From Gnomoniopsis sp. IMI 355080 (taxonomy: Eukaryota > Ascomycota > Sordariomycetes > Diaporthales > Gnomoniaceae): a stretch of 64,000 bases of DNA. The notes beneath the pieces were generated by a model that had not been told where the DNA came from, searched no databases, and saw only the letters and a program-made list of their open reading frames with translations. The stretch lies in assembly GCA_027946555.1 (NCBI GenBank), contig JAPEVC010000170.1:1-64000 (forward strand), in the 5' to 3' direction. Below are positions 1 to 11,577 of the stretch, one piece after another. Within the stretch, counting starts at the first letter, position 1; the number at the start of each line of letters is the position of its first letter. A program made the translations under genes and the position numbers.

Positions 1-334
1 GGGCGGCGGGAGGGAGGTGTACGATGTGCACTGGGAGTTGCAGCTGGGGCATGTGAGAAGTGGATTTAGTCTGAGGGCCGTGGTAGACCGGGAGGGGTGG
101 ATGAGGCGAGAGGAACATGTGAAAGGACATGCTCCAGGAGGGGATGATGGAGAGGTGGAGGGAGAGGAAAATGAGGATAGGGCCGCTGCGAGGTGGCGGA
201 GCAAATATTACGGGCTGTTGGGTGTGGTGCAGGAGCAGAATGCTGAGTTGACTGGGTTTCGCCAGAGCGTGGTCGACTTGTGTCGGCCCCAAAGTAGGAG
301 GAGGGATGGGCAAGGCGGTGAGGTCGCGGAATGA
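1..334 (+). CDS. C-terminal part of an unidentified protein (5' truncated by window edge)
   Basis: The frame is open from base 2 and ends at TGA 332-334. It encodes about 110 residues with no ATG near the edge, so the start lies outside the window. The piece is rich in Glu, Arg and Gly. It has an acidic linker (GDDGEVEGEENED) followed by a possibly helical stretch (RWRSKYYGLLGVVQEQNAEL) and a basic, Gly-rich tail. An AATAAA at 407-412, about 73 nt after the stop, fits a plus-strand 3' end. I recognise no domain. An overlapping minus-strand frame (66-434) is slightly longer, so the strand assignment is only moderately secure. Confidence 0.45.
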   Translation, partial: GGGREVYDVHWELQLGHVRSGFSLRAVVDREGWMRREEHVKGHAPGGDDGEVEGEENEDRAAARWRSKYYGLLGVVQEQNAELTGFRQSVVDLCRPQSRRRDGQGGEVAE

Positions 335-928
335 AACCACAGCTGAGGATAAAATCGACCTGCGTTATGCATACTATCTCATGTCTTGGAAAAGGCAGTA
401 GCTGGGAATAAAAAAAGTAAGAAACCAAAAGCATACGGATCCAGCCCTGTGGATATTGTCTGGCCCGGTCTGCGGTCTGGCCACAACATATTCGGGGAAG
501 TATGTGTTATCTTGGGACGATTCCCTTCGCGGTTCCAGAGCATCGGGTATGCACGGGCAGTCTTCTCAGATCCGCCGGTTTCCTTTTTCCACGTATACAT
601 TCATAAAAGCGGCCTGGCAGTTGGCGAATATCCAATCAGGCAAATTGTATGGAATGGTGTTCTATGCTATACAAGGCACAGAGAACTTGGTACCGTCTTG
701 ATCCGGAAAGAAGAGAGGAAGGCTTGATACGCTTTCAGAATATTTCAAGGAGACGAGACTATCTGGATATGGCACAGAGACATGAGCAATGCTTTCCCCG
801 CCGCGCGAAGGACGTAGCTGCATCGAAAAGGTCTTGGACAGCGCAGACATGGGGCCTGCAAGCCTCGCGCCGTCGACGCGTGTTGGCGCTGGCACACCAA
901 ATCACTTTGTCCTGCGTGTCATGAGAAA

Positions 929-964
<36 letters not shown>

Positions 965-3919
965 ACGCTGATAAGCAAGCGACGACTATTCCAGTGCTGC
1001 GAATATTGGGCCACATGGTCAGGCGATAGGCGTGTGAAGTGACATACTAAGAATGAAGCCCTACTAATGCGTGTCTCACTTGTGATCATCTAGAGTAAGT
1101 GTGTTATTAGTATGCTGGCGAACCTTGCCAGGGACAGCACAGTATGTTGGCCGCATGCGGGAACTCGACGACAGCTTCCCCCATTTCCGGGGCTTTCGAC
1201 CGTTTGGGTAATCCGTTGGGGGGGGGGGGAAGGCTCTATCAATTGACTTTGGATGAATTACCAATGCCAAATTGCATGAGCTAGATTAGAGCAGACGTTT
1301 TCTATTATGCACGATCCAATCAATTTCCTTTTCGCACAGGAGAAAAACAGCGAGGCATAGTCCGATGGCGCGGAGGGCCCCGAAAGCCTTCTTGCTCCGA
1401 GATGCAAAGCCGCAATGTGGCTGGCTTGGGACCGGGTTTCAGCACTGAAGACGGTGATGCAGTGGTCATGGTTTCATTTGTTTCCTGCGCCAAAGTTTTT
1501 CTGGTGGCTTGGGCGAAGGATGGCGGTGGCCAGCAGAGTGGCAGGTGGCTATGTCCCAAAGTATGGCAGAATCTGAAGAGACGAGGTTGAAAATGGACCC
1601 CTGTCTTATTTTTATGTTAGAGGCCTCAAGCGTGGTTATCCCTGCTTGTTTGTCCGGGAAGGGGTGCGACTTCTGAGATAGTAAAGTACTTGACTGTTTT
1701 GAATTCTGATCGTCAACAAGGGACATTCCATCGTCGGTGATTTGACTCTGAGCACATGTTGTTGAAAATGGCACATGATCCGAACTATTATGACTCCTCC
1801 GAGCCTTGCTGTGCCTGTCTTCAGAGACTGAGACTTGCGGACTTGTGTCAGATTGCCTCGGTCCGATCCACCTGCAGATCCAACTCCCAGAGGTATGAAG
1901 CGCTACCACAGATCGTTGAACAAGGCGGCTCAGCGGATCGGCCCCGACGTCAAATACATAGTAAGCATTGGCATAAGACGGGTACCTAAGATAGGACCTT
2001 GGATGCATAGGTAGGTGGGTAAGGAATGGCTATCAGCCTCTCGTTCCGCAGTCGTTTAGCGCTGAAGCTCACTACATCCAACGGCTATCATCGCAACGAG
2101 CAAAGGGCATCTGCTCGCAAAAACCAAACCTGGTCTGGTGACCATCCAGAGATATGAGTCCAATAAGATTTGATGAACAAAGACCGCTTTCGGCTGTCGC
2201 CGACAGACTGACGGCGTTGATGTTGGGATGAAAGAGGCAAGAGGCGGCTGGAAATGGTCACATGAACACTTCGAACCTCGCCTCCTTGGGCCGCTCCCGT
2301 GCTATCACCAGACCTGTTCGTCCCTTTTCATTTTCACATGTCTGGAGGCTTTAACGGAGAGACACAAGAATCGCATTCCCACCATTTTGGTCAGGTCCAA
2401 GACTCGACGGTTCCGTCGCTCGTTCCAAAAACAAGCAATTGGGAAATACTGCCCTGCGTCTGTCAGCTTATCGACCCTGTTAGCCTGTCAGCCTGTGTGT
2501 AGTACTTTATGTATGTACCTCGGGCTGGTTCGAATGCAATACGTTTCTCCGCCACGCGCGGCACGGGATCCACTTCCCCAGACCCCGGAATCAACGTGTG
2601 GAGAGGAGGAAAAAGAGGGTCACGGGGCACAGATCTAGACCCAACGAGGACCCGCAGTATCTCATATTCAAAGATACCATATCAAAGAGAAAGTTCGTTA
2701 GGTCTTTGAGGTGCCGCCTTTCCACCATTCCCGCACCCAGATCTGGCGAGACTCTGATAGAAAAGGGTGGCAAAGTGGAAACCCTGGCCGCCAAATTCTA
2801 CATACCATATCAAACAAACACTGCACACAAAGATGACGGTACTTTGGGCGTTCCCAGTAACCCAGTTGCATTGGCTATCAGTCAACAAGCCACTGGGCTA
2901 GGGGGGCGCGCTGCATGCCGATCACTGCCCCCACCGTATCGAGAAGTACCAGCGTACGAAGCGACTTACGAAAACAAAGAAAGGCTTTCTGTTCGATGAC
3001 GCTGCGTTGTACTAGGTGGGCTGGTGGGCTACATACGGGCTAATGGGATGGGATGGTTGTCTGCAACGTGAGAACGTGAGAACGTGTTGCGTGTTTCGAT
3101 TATTTGGGGAAAGCATGCTTCCGGTGAGACTCTATTGTTTCCGAGACTGTGGGCTGGGTGCTTCCACGTGAGACCAGTGTCGATCGCTTGGTTGCAGCTG
3201 GTGGCCGCAGGTAGACCTAGAGCAACTGGAATGCGGAATGTGCTCATTGCTAGCCTTGCCCTGCCCCAAGTACGGGAATACCTAGCAAAGATGCGTCCAG
3301 AGAATCTGGGATCATGAATTGGATCTTGACGGCACAAAGTATCTTTGCGGCAGTACGCGATGGCTGTCGTCCCGTTTTCGTCCCCTGTCACGCAAATGAC
3401 TGGAACAAGGCGCGCTCTCTAGCTCTCTCTCTCTCTCAGCCCAATGGAAGAGACGATGTGTGAAGGCTACGCCCGGTACCTGAGACCTCTCCAAGGTACT
3501 GGTTCTGTCTAGTGCTGTCGGGTACTTTGAGTGAATGCAGGTGCTGTGACAGCAAGTTATGGCCTATCCTCTTCGAGAGAGTATCCACAACGATCGTGGG
3601 GAAAAACCTGGAGAGACTCAATGTTCCTGCACGTGTGTGCCGTTCTTATTTAAACACCCACAGGGCTGCTGTTTGTGGTACTTTTGACATCTAGCTCTCC
3701 TGCAGTTCCTTTTCTTTCCCTCCCCTTCACTTGTCCTTCAATCAAAGTGGGGAAACAAGCAAAGGTGACTCGACTCTCTGCTTTCAAAGTATCGCTGCCC
3801 TTTTGAGGCAGTAAATACTTAACCTCTGCAAATACCCTTTTTGTTTTCATCAACAGGGTTGCATCTCTTCTTCTCTTCTACCCCACCACACAAAGACAAA
3901 CGACTCCCAATTCAGCACG
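335..3919. other. 3.6-kb spacer upstream of the MFS transporter
   Basis: I see no supported gene here. The spacer holds an (AC)15 microsatellite at 934-963, a G12 run at 1218-1229 and a (CT)7 tract near 3423-3436. The last 300 bases look like the transporter promoter and leader: TATTTAAA near 3648, a pyrimidine-rich block at 3700-3735 and a CT-rich stretch just before the ATG. The 180-codon minus-strand frame at 1466-2008 has no recognisable motif. Confidence 0.6.
934..963. repeat. (AC)15 microsatellite
   Basis: Fifteen uninterrupted AC units in the spacer after the first gene. Such dinucleotide arrays are length-polymorphic. Confidence 0.95.
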
Positions 3920-6387
3920 ATGGGTGTCGACGAAGTCACCCCAGGCAACTCGCCTACACAGTATGTCCCTTCTTCAACAACAATACCTGCCTATATGGGC
4001 ATGACTTGTGCTAACAGACCCCCAGAGAGACTCACCATGCTCATTCTCATGCTGAACATGGTGTCCACCACACCAGTGCCATCAAGGCCTCTGACCTCTC
4101 CAACAACCTAGAGGCCAAGATCAAGAACCCTCTTGCTGGCATCCCCAAGCATGAGCTGATGGCTCAGGTTGAGGAGTTTGCTGCTGAGAAAGGCGTCACC
4201 GAGTACCTTGGCTACTTGAAGAAGGGCGCGCTGGTTGCCCAGGATCCCGACAACTGTGAGGACATCCATGGCGAACACAAGCTCGACGACGCCGAGATCA
4301 GCGCCCTGCAGAGGGAGGTGACCCACAAGTGGCGCATTCCCAAGCTGCTCTACATGACCATCATCACCTGTTCCATTGGTGCTGCTGTTCAAGGTTGGGA
4401 CCAAGAGGGCAGCAACGGCGCAAACCTGTCTTTCCCCCAGGCGCTGGGCCTCGACGAGACTACCGACTTTGGCACCTACATTGTTGGTCTGATCAACGCT
4501 GCCCCCTACTTCGGTAGCGCGTAAGTCCAGTCCCGCTTTTGCACATGAAAAAAGTAAAAGAAATCCCAAACCAGGCTGACTTTGGTTTACTAGATTCATC
4601 GGCTGCTGGCTCTCTGATCCTCTGAACAACTACCTCGGTCGCCGCGGTAAGTCTTGACGATGCAGGCCGTTGATCTGGTGCGACGATCTCTTTGTGCTGA
4701 CTGTCTCCTTCACAGGAACCATCTTCGCTGCTGCAAACTTCTGCTTCTGGCCTGTTATCGGTGCTGCTTGTGCTCAGACATGGCCACAGCTTCTGATCTG
4801 CCGTATTCTCTTGGGTATTGGCATGGGCGCCAAGGGTGCCACCGTGCCTATTTACGCTGCTGAGAACTCACCAGCTGTCATCCGCGGAGCTCTTGTCATG
4901 AGCTGGCGTACGTTTCTCCAATCCTGCCCGCAATCGTGACATGACCATACAGCTGACAATTTTCCTCTTCAGAGATGTGGACCGCCTTCGGGATTCTCCT
5001 TGGTACCGCCGCCAACCTCGTCCTCGGTCATGTTGGCCCCATTGCTTGGCGACTTCAGCTCGGCAGTGCCTTCATCCCAGCTATCCCTCTAATGGCCTTG
5101 ATCTTTCTCTGCCCCGAGTCTCCTCGTTGGTACATGAAGAAGAACCAGTACCAGAAGGCTATGAAGTCTCTGCTCAAGCTTCGCAACCACCCGATCCAGG
5201 CTGCTCGCGACCTCTACTACATCCATGCCCAGCTTGAGGTTGAGCGAGAGGTTCTGCACGGTTCCAACTATGCTCAGCGCTTCATCGAGCTGTTCACCGT
5301 CCCTCGTCTGCGTCGCGCTACCCTCGCTTCGTTCGTTGTGATGATTGCCCAGCAGATGTGCGGTATCAACATTATTGCGTAGGTTCAAATCCATCGCCTA
5401 GAAGAACAAACAAAAGAAATACTCGTCGCCAACAGTCTGCTAACAAGCCGCCGTTAGGTTCTACTCAAGCACTGTCTTTGTGCAAGCCGGCACCTCCGAC
5501 TACATGGCTCTCGTGGCCTCTTTCGGATTCGGTCTGATCAACTTCATTTTCTCTTGGCCTGCAATTGTACGTTCGACTTGCGGGTAGCATTTTTCACGTC
5601 AAGTACTTGAAGTGACTAACTTGCGTTCATTAGTGGACCATCGATACCTTTGGACGTCGTTCTCTGCTCCTCTTCACCTTCCCCAACGTAAGCAACAACT
5701 TCTGTATCTCATGCAAAAGCTATATAACTAACAAGCTGCGTCCAGATGGCCTGGTCCCTCCTTGCCGCCGGTCTGTGTACCTTGATCCCTGGAACAGGCA
5801 ATGTTCATCTCGGCCTCGTCGCCCTGTTCATCTACATTTTCTGCGCCTTCTACTCGCCTGGTGAGGGCCCTGTGCCCTTTACGTACTCAGCCGAGGTCTT
5901 CCCGCTGTCCCACCGTGAGGTCGGCATGGCTTGGGCCGTCTCTACCTGCCTGTTCTGGGCCGGTGTCTTGACTGTCTCGTTCCCCGCCATCTTGAAGTCT
6001 CTCGGCGTTCTTGGCGCTTTCTGCCTGTATGCTGGATTCAATATCCTCGCGTTCATCATGATCTTCCTCTGGGTTCCAGAGACCAAGCAGAGGACTCTTG
6101 AGGAGCTTGACTATGGTACGTTCTACCACGACAAAATCATCAATCCTGACCTGAGCTGACTCGTCTTGATTTTAGTCTTTGCTGTGCCCACCCGTACTTT
6201 CATGAGTTACCAGGTTTTCACCTGGTTGCCGTGGTGGTTCAAGCGCTACGTGCTCTTCCAGAAGTCCGCCGTCCTGCAGCCTCTCTACCATTTTGATCGC
6301 GTCGAGAGGGTCCAGAGCGACTCCGATGAGAAGACGTACGGTGGTGGCCAGACTGTGCTCACCGAGAACGTCGATGTCAAGTCTTAG
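3920..6387 (+). CDS. MFS sugar/polyol transporter, SP family
   Basis: Nine exons give 643 residues: 3920-3960, 4026-4520, 4594-4646, 4716-4907, 4973-5378, 5458-5566, 5634-5687, 5746-6115 and 6176-6387. All introns are GT-AG (58-79 nt) and join in frame. The protein has a cytosolic His-rich N-terminus of about 110 residues, then a 12-segment permease fold. Sugar-porter signatures are visible: YLGRRG after TM2, PESPRW before the central loop, QQMCGINIIAFYS in TM7, DTFGRR, and VPETKQRTLEELD after TM12. The family imports hexoses, polyols or myo-inositol at the plasma membrane by proton symport. This long-N-terminus subgroup is usually annotated as an inositol- or polyol-type transporter, but the substrate cannot be read from the sequence. 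Unlike its neighbours it is intron-dense. The ATG follows a CT-rich leader (TTCAGCACG before the ATG). Confidence 0.93.
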
Positions 6388-7199
6388 AAGAAGAAAAAGG
6401 AAAACCCGGGCGGGACGGACGGGTGTTCTCAGCATGGGGGCGCTGGATTCATTTCCTGTCTTTTCTTTTTCATATTCTGCCACTCTAGACATGGAGAGGA
6501 GCCGCGGCGTCGTCGTCTTGCCTGCGTTGAGTCTGTGTTTTCTCTCGGGGGGGGGGGCCTTACGTATGCCATGTAGTAATGTGGGGTGCAAGTAAAAAGA
6601 GGTGGATGGGCGTCGTCGGCTTGGGCCTATAGGGCCTTGCGTTTCCGTTCAATTGATACCTCTGCTCCTATTAGCGTCGTCGTCAGATCTTCATGCAAAA
6701 GCAAGATCAGTACATCGAGGAGAAAGCATACAGAATATACCCGATTTGTTTTCGTACTTGCTCCTTGCTACTTACATATCCATTTCAGTGATGTTATGTT
6801 GATCGACTTGAATCGCAAACGTTTATCTGACCACCGGATTGTTCAACAGCTTCTATTCGCTCCTCGCACTGGGAACATCTGAGACTCCTTCTACAAGAGT
6901 CTTTAGTCAACGCACCTGGATAGGTTCACCAAATCCACAAACAGAGGATGTCTCCAGGCTACTGAAGCTTGAAGGAGGAAAAAAGAAAGGCATAGTGTTG
7001 TAGTCTCATTATTGTCTTAAACATTGAAATACGAACGTCGGCCTTGCCTTGAAGTTCAAGCGGCAATTTGGTAAGACACAAGGCTCTTCCGTCATGAATG
7101 ATTAATATTTACAAATTTGTGTGATCCAATGAAGGAGCCAAATACCAATATGGCTTGAGTCATCCCCACCTCATAGCCTTTCAAAGATCCAACATAGAT
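6388..7199. other. Convergent 3' spacer between transporter and carboxypeptidase
   Basis: About 0.8 kb between two convergent genes, presumably both 3' UTRs and terminators. A G11 run lies at 6547-6557. I see no further gene. Confidence 0.6.
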
Positions 7200-9262
7200 T
7201 TATACCCACCGCTTGTTTTGGCGCAAAAGCGACGACTTGGACATGCGAGCCTTCTTCTGCATCCTCTTTGCATTCCCACGCGCCGCCCTCTTCTTCGAAG
7301 CAGCACTTCGGGCCGCCTCCACCACTGTCGCCGCATCTGTCCCGTTTGAGGAGGCGGCGACCGGGTTCGGCGCGCCGGTGGTCGTGTTGTACGTGGCAGC
7401 CGTGCTCACCACCTCAAACTGCACCGTGGCGTTGCCCTCCCTGAACGTGCTCTCGGCGGTCCCGACAGTGGTGTAGGTGGAGTTGCTGGCGGCGGCGATG
7501 GTGCTGGCACCCGTTGCCACGTCCTTACCGGCGATGACGCGCTCAAACATCTCCAGCGAGAGTAAGGGCTGGTAGAAGGGCACCTCGTGACCGCTATAGT
7601 AGACGCGCGCAAAGGCGTAGTTGGCGCTCTGCTTCACTTGCCCGTGCACGATGGCGTCGGAGGTCACAATGTCGGTGTAGCCGGCGGAGCTGAAGCCTGG
7701 GGCGTCGATTTTCTCGGCTACTGCTTGTCCACCGAGCCAGTTGCAGTTGTCTTTGTGATTGGCGGCGTTAGTCGGTTGATCAGACACATTTTCGGAATGG
7801 GGAGGGAATAATAAGTCAACATACAGTCAGCATCCCCAGCGTATGAAACCACATAGACGCCCTGGGAAAGCAGCTCGCGCACCGCCTCAATGGTTCCCGA
7901 CTCGCGGTCATCATCACCTGTGGACCCAAACGCGGAACCGACGTAAGATGACGACTCGGAAAAGTTCACAAAGGCCCCGATTGCAGAGAGAACCTCGGGC
8001 GTGTTCAGATAGTCGACGTAGAACTCGTACGGGAACGGATCCGGCTGGAGTTCGCGAATGTCGTACTCGTCGCGATTGGCCACGTCGTCCAAAACGGCCT
8101 CGACTTCGTAGTAGCAAAAGTCGTCGGCGAACGAGCAGACCTCGTCCACGCCCGTCTCGTAGCACGACGTGGTGAGATCGAAGCAGTTGCCCGGACCGTA
8201 CATGGCGTTGAACGTCTTGAGCTGCGTCGCCTCATCATACGGAGAGTAGTCGTAGGTGTTGCCCGGATAGACCGTGAAGTTGTAGTAGGCGGCATACTGA
8301 ATCAGCGGGTCGTACCAGCCATTGCCAATCATGACACTCTTGAGGCTGATCTCGTGCGCCCCGGACAGAGAGCCATTCTTGATCGCCGCGTTCTGCGTCT
8401 CAATGTACTCGTTGAAGATGGGACCGTAGTGGCCCCCGTAGCTCTCGGTGGTGAAGTGGAAGTCCTCGCGCGCGTACTGCGGGAACGCACCCGTGAAGCC
8501 CTGCAGGGTCTTCCAGAAGCGCGGCGCGGCGGCTTGGGTGGAGTTGGCCGTGGCAAGCAGGTTGGCGTACGAGTACGTGCCGCACGAGTCGCCGGCGTAG
8601 TCCGGGCATGTGGCGTCAGGCAGTTGGATCACGTCGCCGTAGTCCGAAACATAGGCCGGGATGGCGGACGAGTAGCTGAAGCCCGTGCCGGTGGGCTCGT
8701 CAATGAAGAGCAGGTTGCTGGCGTTGTTCCAGGCATAGGGGTTGTCGTATCTGATTCAGAATTAGTATACCGCCTTCACCCAGTTGTCTGCCTCACTCTC
8801 CGAGCGGCCTAGTGTACCCAAAGGGGCAGATCACGTACAAGTCTCCATTGTAGTCAACACCACAGGGGCCAAGTTCTTGGAACAAACCAATCATCGACGA
8901 CGAACCCTAATCAACCCGGTATAAATCAGCGCTTTTGATTCTCGTATCTTTACATCTGGACATGACCTTACCGGACCGCCATTGATCCAAACCGTCAGCG
9001 GCGCCGTCGTGGGATCCTCATTGCGAGCCTCGAAGAACCAAAAGAAGATATGCTCGTCCTCCTCGATGTCGACATAGCCACTAAACGACTGAACATCGGG
9101 CGTGGTCTCACAGATGCCATCCGGAACCTGCTTAAACCTCACGGGGATGTCGAGGTAGCCGGTGGTCTCATTCAGATCTGTGGGCGCCGGCACAAATTGC
9201 GCGCACGCCAGTTGTGCGGCAAGCCACGAGGCCGCCAAGAAGGCACTTTGCGCCGATCTCAT
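7200..9262 (-). CDS. Secreted serine carboxypeptidase, peptidase family S10
   Basis: Four exons on the minus strand: 9262-8972, 8906-8839, 8750-7825 and 7750-7200, giving 611 residues. The first about 21 residues are a signal peptide (MRSAQSAFLAASWLAAQLACA). S10 landmarks are present: WINGGPGSSS forming the oxyanion region, NPYAWNNASNLLFIDEPTGTG, the nucleophile in TTESYGGHYGP (Ser at about 223), the catalytic Asp in GDADYNCNWLGG (about 426) and the catalytic His in SGHEVPFYQP (about 483). The enzyme should remove C-terminal residues from peptides at acidic pH, outside the cell or in the vacuole. The Thr/Ser/Ala-rich C-terminus ends in a very basic tail (KKRAARGNAKRMQKKARMSK) and shows no GPI signal. 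Several Asn-X-Ser/Thr sites are present. A tandem GATA pair lies about 130 bp upstream, compatible with nitrogen control. Confidence 0.93.
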
Positions 9263-11577
9263 CTTTATTAGTCTCCGCGGGGGGCGATTTGTTTTTGGCT
9301 TTCCAGTGAGAACGGACGCGCCGAGGAGATCGTGGAAGCTTCACCTTTCAGACGATCTATGTGAGGCCCTATTATGGCGCGCCAGGCCGGGATAATGATA
9401 AAATGCGGTGTAACCACAACCGGCTCATTTCAATATTACGCGGACCTTGCCGATGGCGTCAACCGCTTCGGGACTCTTACTTACCTACCTACTTCAAAAA
9501 GCAAGATTGCCATAGCTGACTTACGTAAAGATCGGTGCTATCCAATGTATGGAGGGCTTTTGGCAATTAGGAGCGCTCATAGTTGGTTGTGTGTTGCCGT
9601 GTACGCGGCTGTAGTAGATAAGAAAAGTTGCCTATATGGAGTATAATCTGTCGCTTCTCCACAACGCTGATAACGACCTTCTACTCTAGATCTAGCGTTC
9701 AGAACGACCTCCTGCTTGCAACGCAACGATGAGAGGATCGGGTAAATCGGATCTTGACACTGACGTACTAGTAGAGAGCAAACACTTCGAGCATCCAAGT
9801 ATGAGGCGTTCAGCTCAGCAATGGTGATCGCAGAGTCGATTGCAACTTGCTTGCTACACTCCGGTCAATCAATGCATAGTATCCCGCGCCTGACTACGAA
9901 AATGGGGCGCCTGACTCGCTGAGATCATTAAACTGATATTGAGTACTCGACAGCGAAACTGTAGGAGGTGGTCGAATTACTGCGGCAAATGATAAAATTG
10001 TCAATCTGTCGGGGTCACTTGAAGCAATTGAGGCGCCTTTTCCCCTCGTCCTTGTTGCTGAGGTTTTCTGTGTGCGCCTAAGTTGAGCAAAAATAGATAA
10101 CTATATAATACAGAATAGTGGAACGAGAATACCTAGTGTTGGGGCCTATAGCAAACATTCAGGAATCCCCACGTTGAATTGATTGGATTGGAAGTTGTTC
10201 TCTTAGCACCACCAACCTAAAGTATGTTACATGGGGACCCGACTTGGCAATGGCTATTTACACTTTACAATGCCAGCATAGTCAAGTCAGGCTACTCTAT
10301 AATTACATCACTGGTATGAGCCTCACGAGGTCTCTGCTGCCCACTGAGACGAACGAAAAAAACACATTACATATCTAGAAGCAAATGACTCAGCTTGAGC
10401 GTATCTATATTTCTATGTACCTGCAGCATGCCCGCTTCACATGTTGACATAATCCCATGTGACCCTGGACAGGCGGTATTCAGCACAAAACAAGGAATGA
10501 AAAAAAGCGAACAGCCCTGGGCGAATATATTGATTACATTATTGAGTCTGGCCCGACGCACCCTCCTAGCTACCGCGCGGCCTGCGGTACTTACTGTACC
10601 TACCTACCTTGGCCGCTTATAGGTCTGCTTCCCCCAAATCGCGGGCACTGGGAGTATTTCGACCGCCAATGTAACGCCGCGAAAGGGGTCTTGCTAAAAG
10701 ATCATCCTTCTAAAAGTTTCATTACCACTCTTAAGATCATCCTTATAGAAACACTTCAGGGAAAAAGACTCGTATAACTTTGTGACAATTACAACCTGAA
10801 AGCTTACTATCGTAATTAATGTCCTGCACGACAAGCCCTTTGAGTGCTGCCCCCTTTTACTAATCATGTACTTGGACGTGCGAATCGGGACGTTAGCAGC
10901 CAGGCATCTTGATTACGACGGTGAGCGGGGATGAAGGTTGAATTTCTAGCGCTGTTGATCGCCGGGGGGCTCCCTAGAAGCCATTGCTGCTCCGGCTAGA
11001 GTGCCGAGACGAACGTTGGCACCTTGGACGGCCGGACGGGCAGACGGGCCTATAATCGACTTATTTTAAACGCTAGCAAAGTGATAGACACAGAAGCCTT
11101 ACGTAGATCTCACAAGGAATAAACGTGGAGACGTCACTAATGCGGGGCCATTCACATTGCAGCATCTGACAGTAGGACTTGTGCAAGGCACAAGTGACGC
11201 TCGTGCAGTAGTGTATAGATCGGCTGACGAGATTGCAGTAGTGAGGAAATAGTCTATTTGGACGTTTGTTGCCTGTGTCCGTTCATGAATGTGGCCCATA
11301 CAACGCCCATAACACCGTACCAGATGCTCATTCCTCGTGTACTTGAGGGAAAGTCCCCTAATGATAATCCTGTGCATAATGCACACCCAGTCATGTACAT
11401 TGCAAGTCGTGTATTCTCATGAGTAAATTCGTTCCAGCATTAGAGAGTGCCAATACGTGATGTCGATGAAGCAGTGCGGCGTGAATCAGATAATCGTGAA
11501 AAGTCGGAGGTCAAACTGCACTCATGGTAGACCTAAATTGCGTGAGCCAGTGAGACGCAAGTTTGCAAGTCATGGCT
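9263..11577. other. 2.3-kb spacer between carboxypeptidase promoter and aquaporin 3' end
   Basis: No supported gene. The longest frames are under 100 codons and show no motif. TACC/TAGG-type short motifs occur at about 9483 and 10597. Confidence 0.55.
9391..9401 (-). promoter_or_regulatory. Tandem GATA elements upstream of the carboxypeptidase
   Basis: GATAATGATAA reads as two GATA cores 6 bp apart on the plus strand, about 130 bp before the minus-strand S10 start. GATA factors of the AreA/NIT2 type bind paired GATA sites at nitrogen-regulated genes such as secreted proteases. Function here is inferred only from position and motif. Confidence 0.35.

Noticed and set aside
1466..2008. 180-codon minus-strand frame in the first spacer
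   Set aside because: Composition is unremarkable, there is no motif, and about one chance frame of this length is expected in 64 kb.
2522..2545. GGTTCGAAT resembling a tRNA B box
   Set aside because: The flanking bases cannot form a T-arm stem and no A box lies at the right distance; no other TTCGA site in the window gave a tRNA fold by eye.
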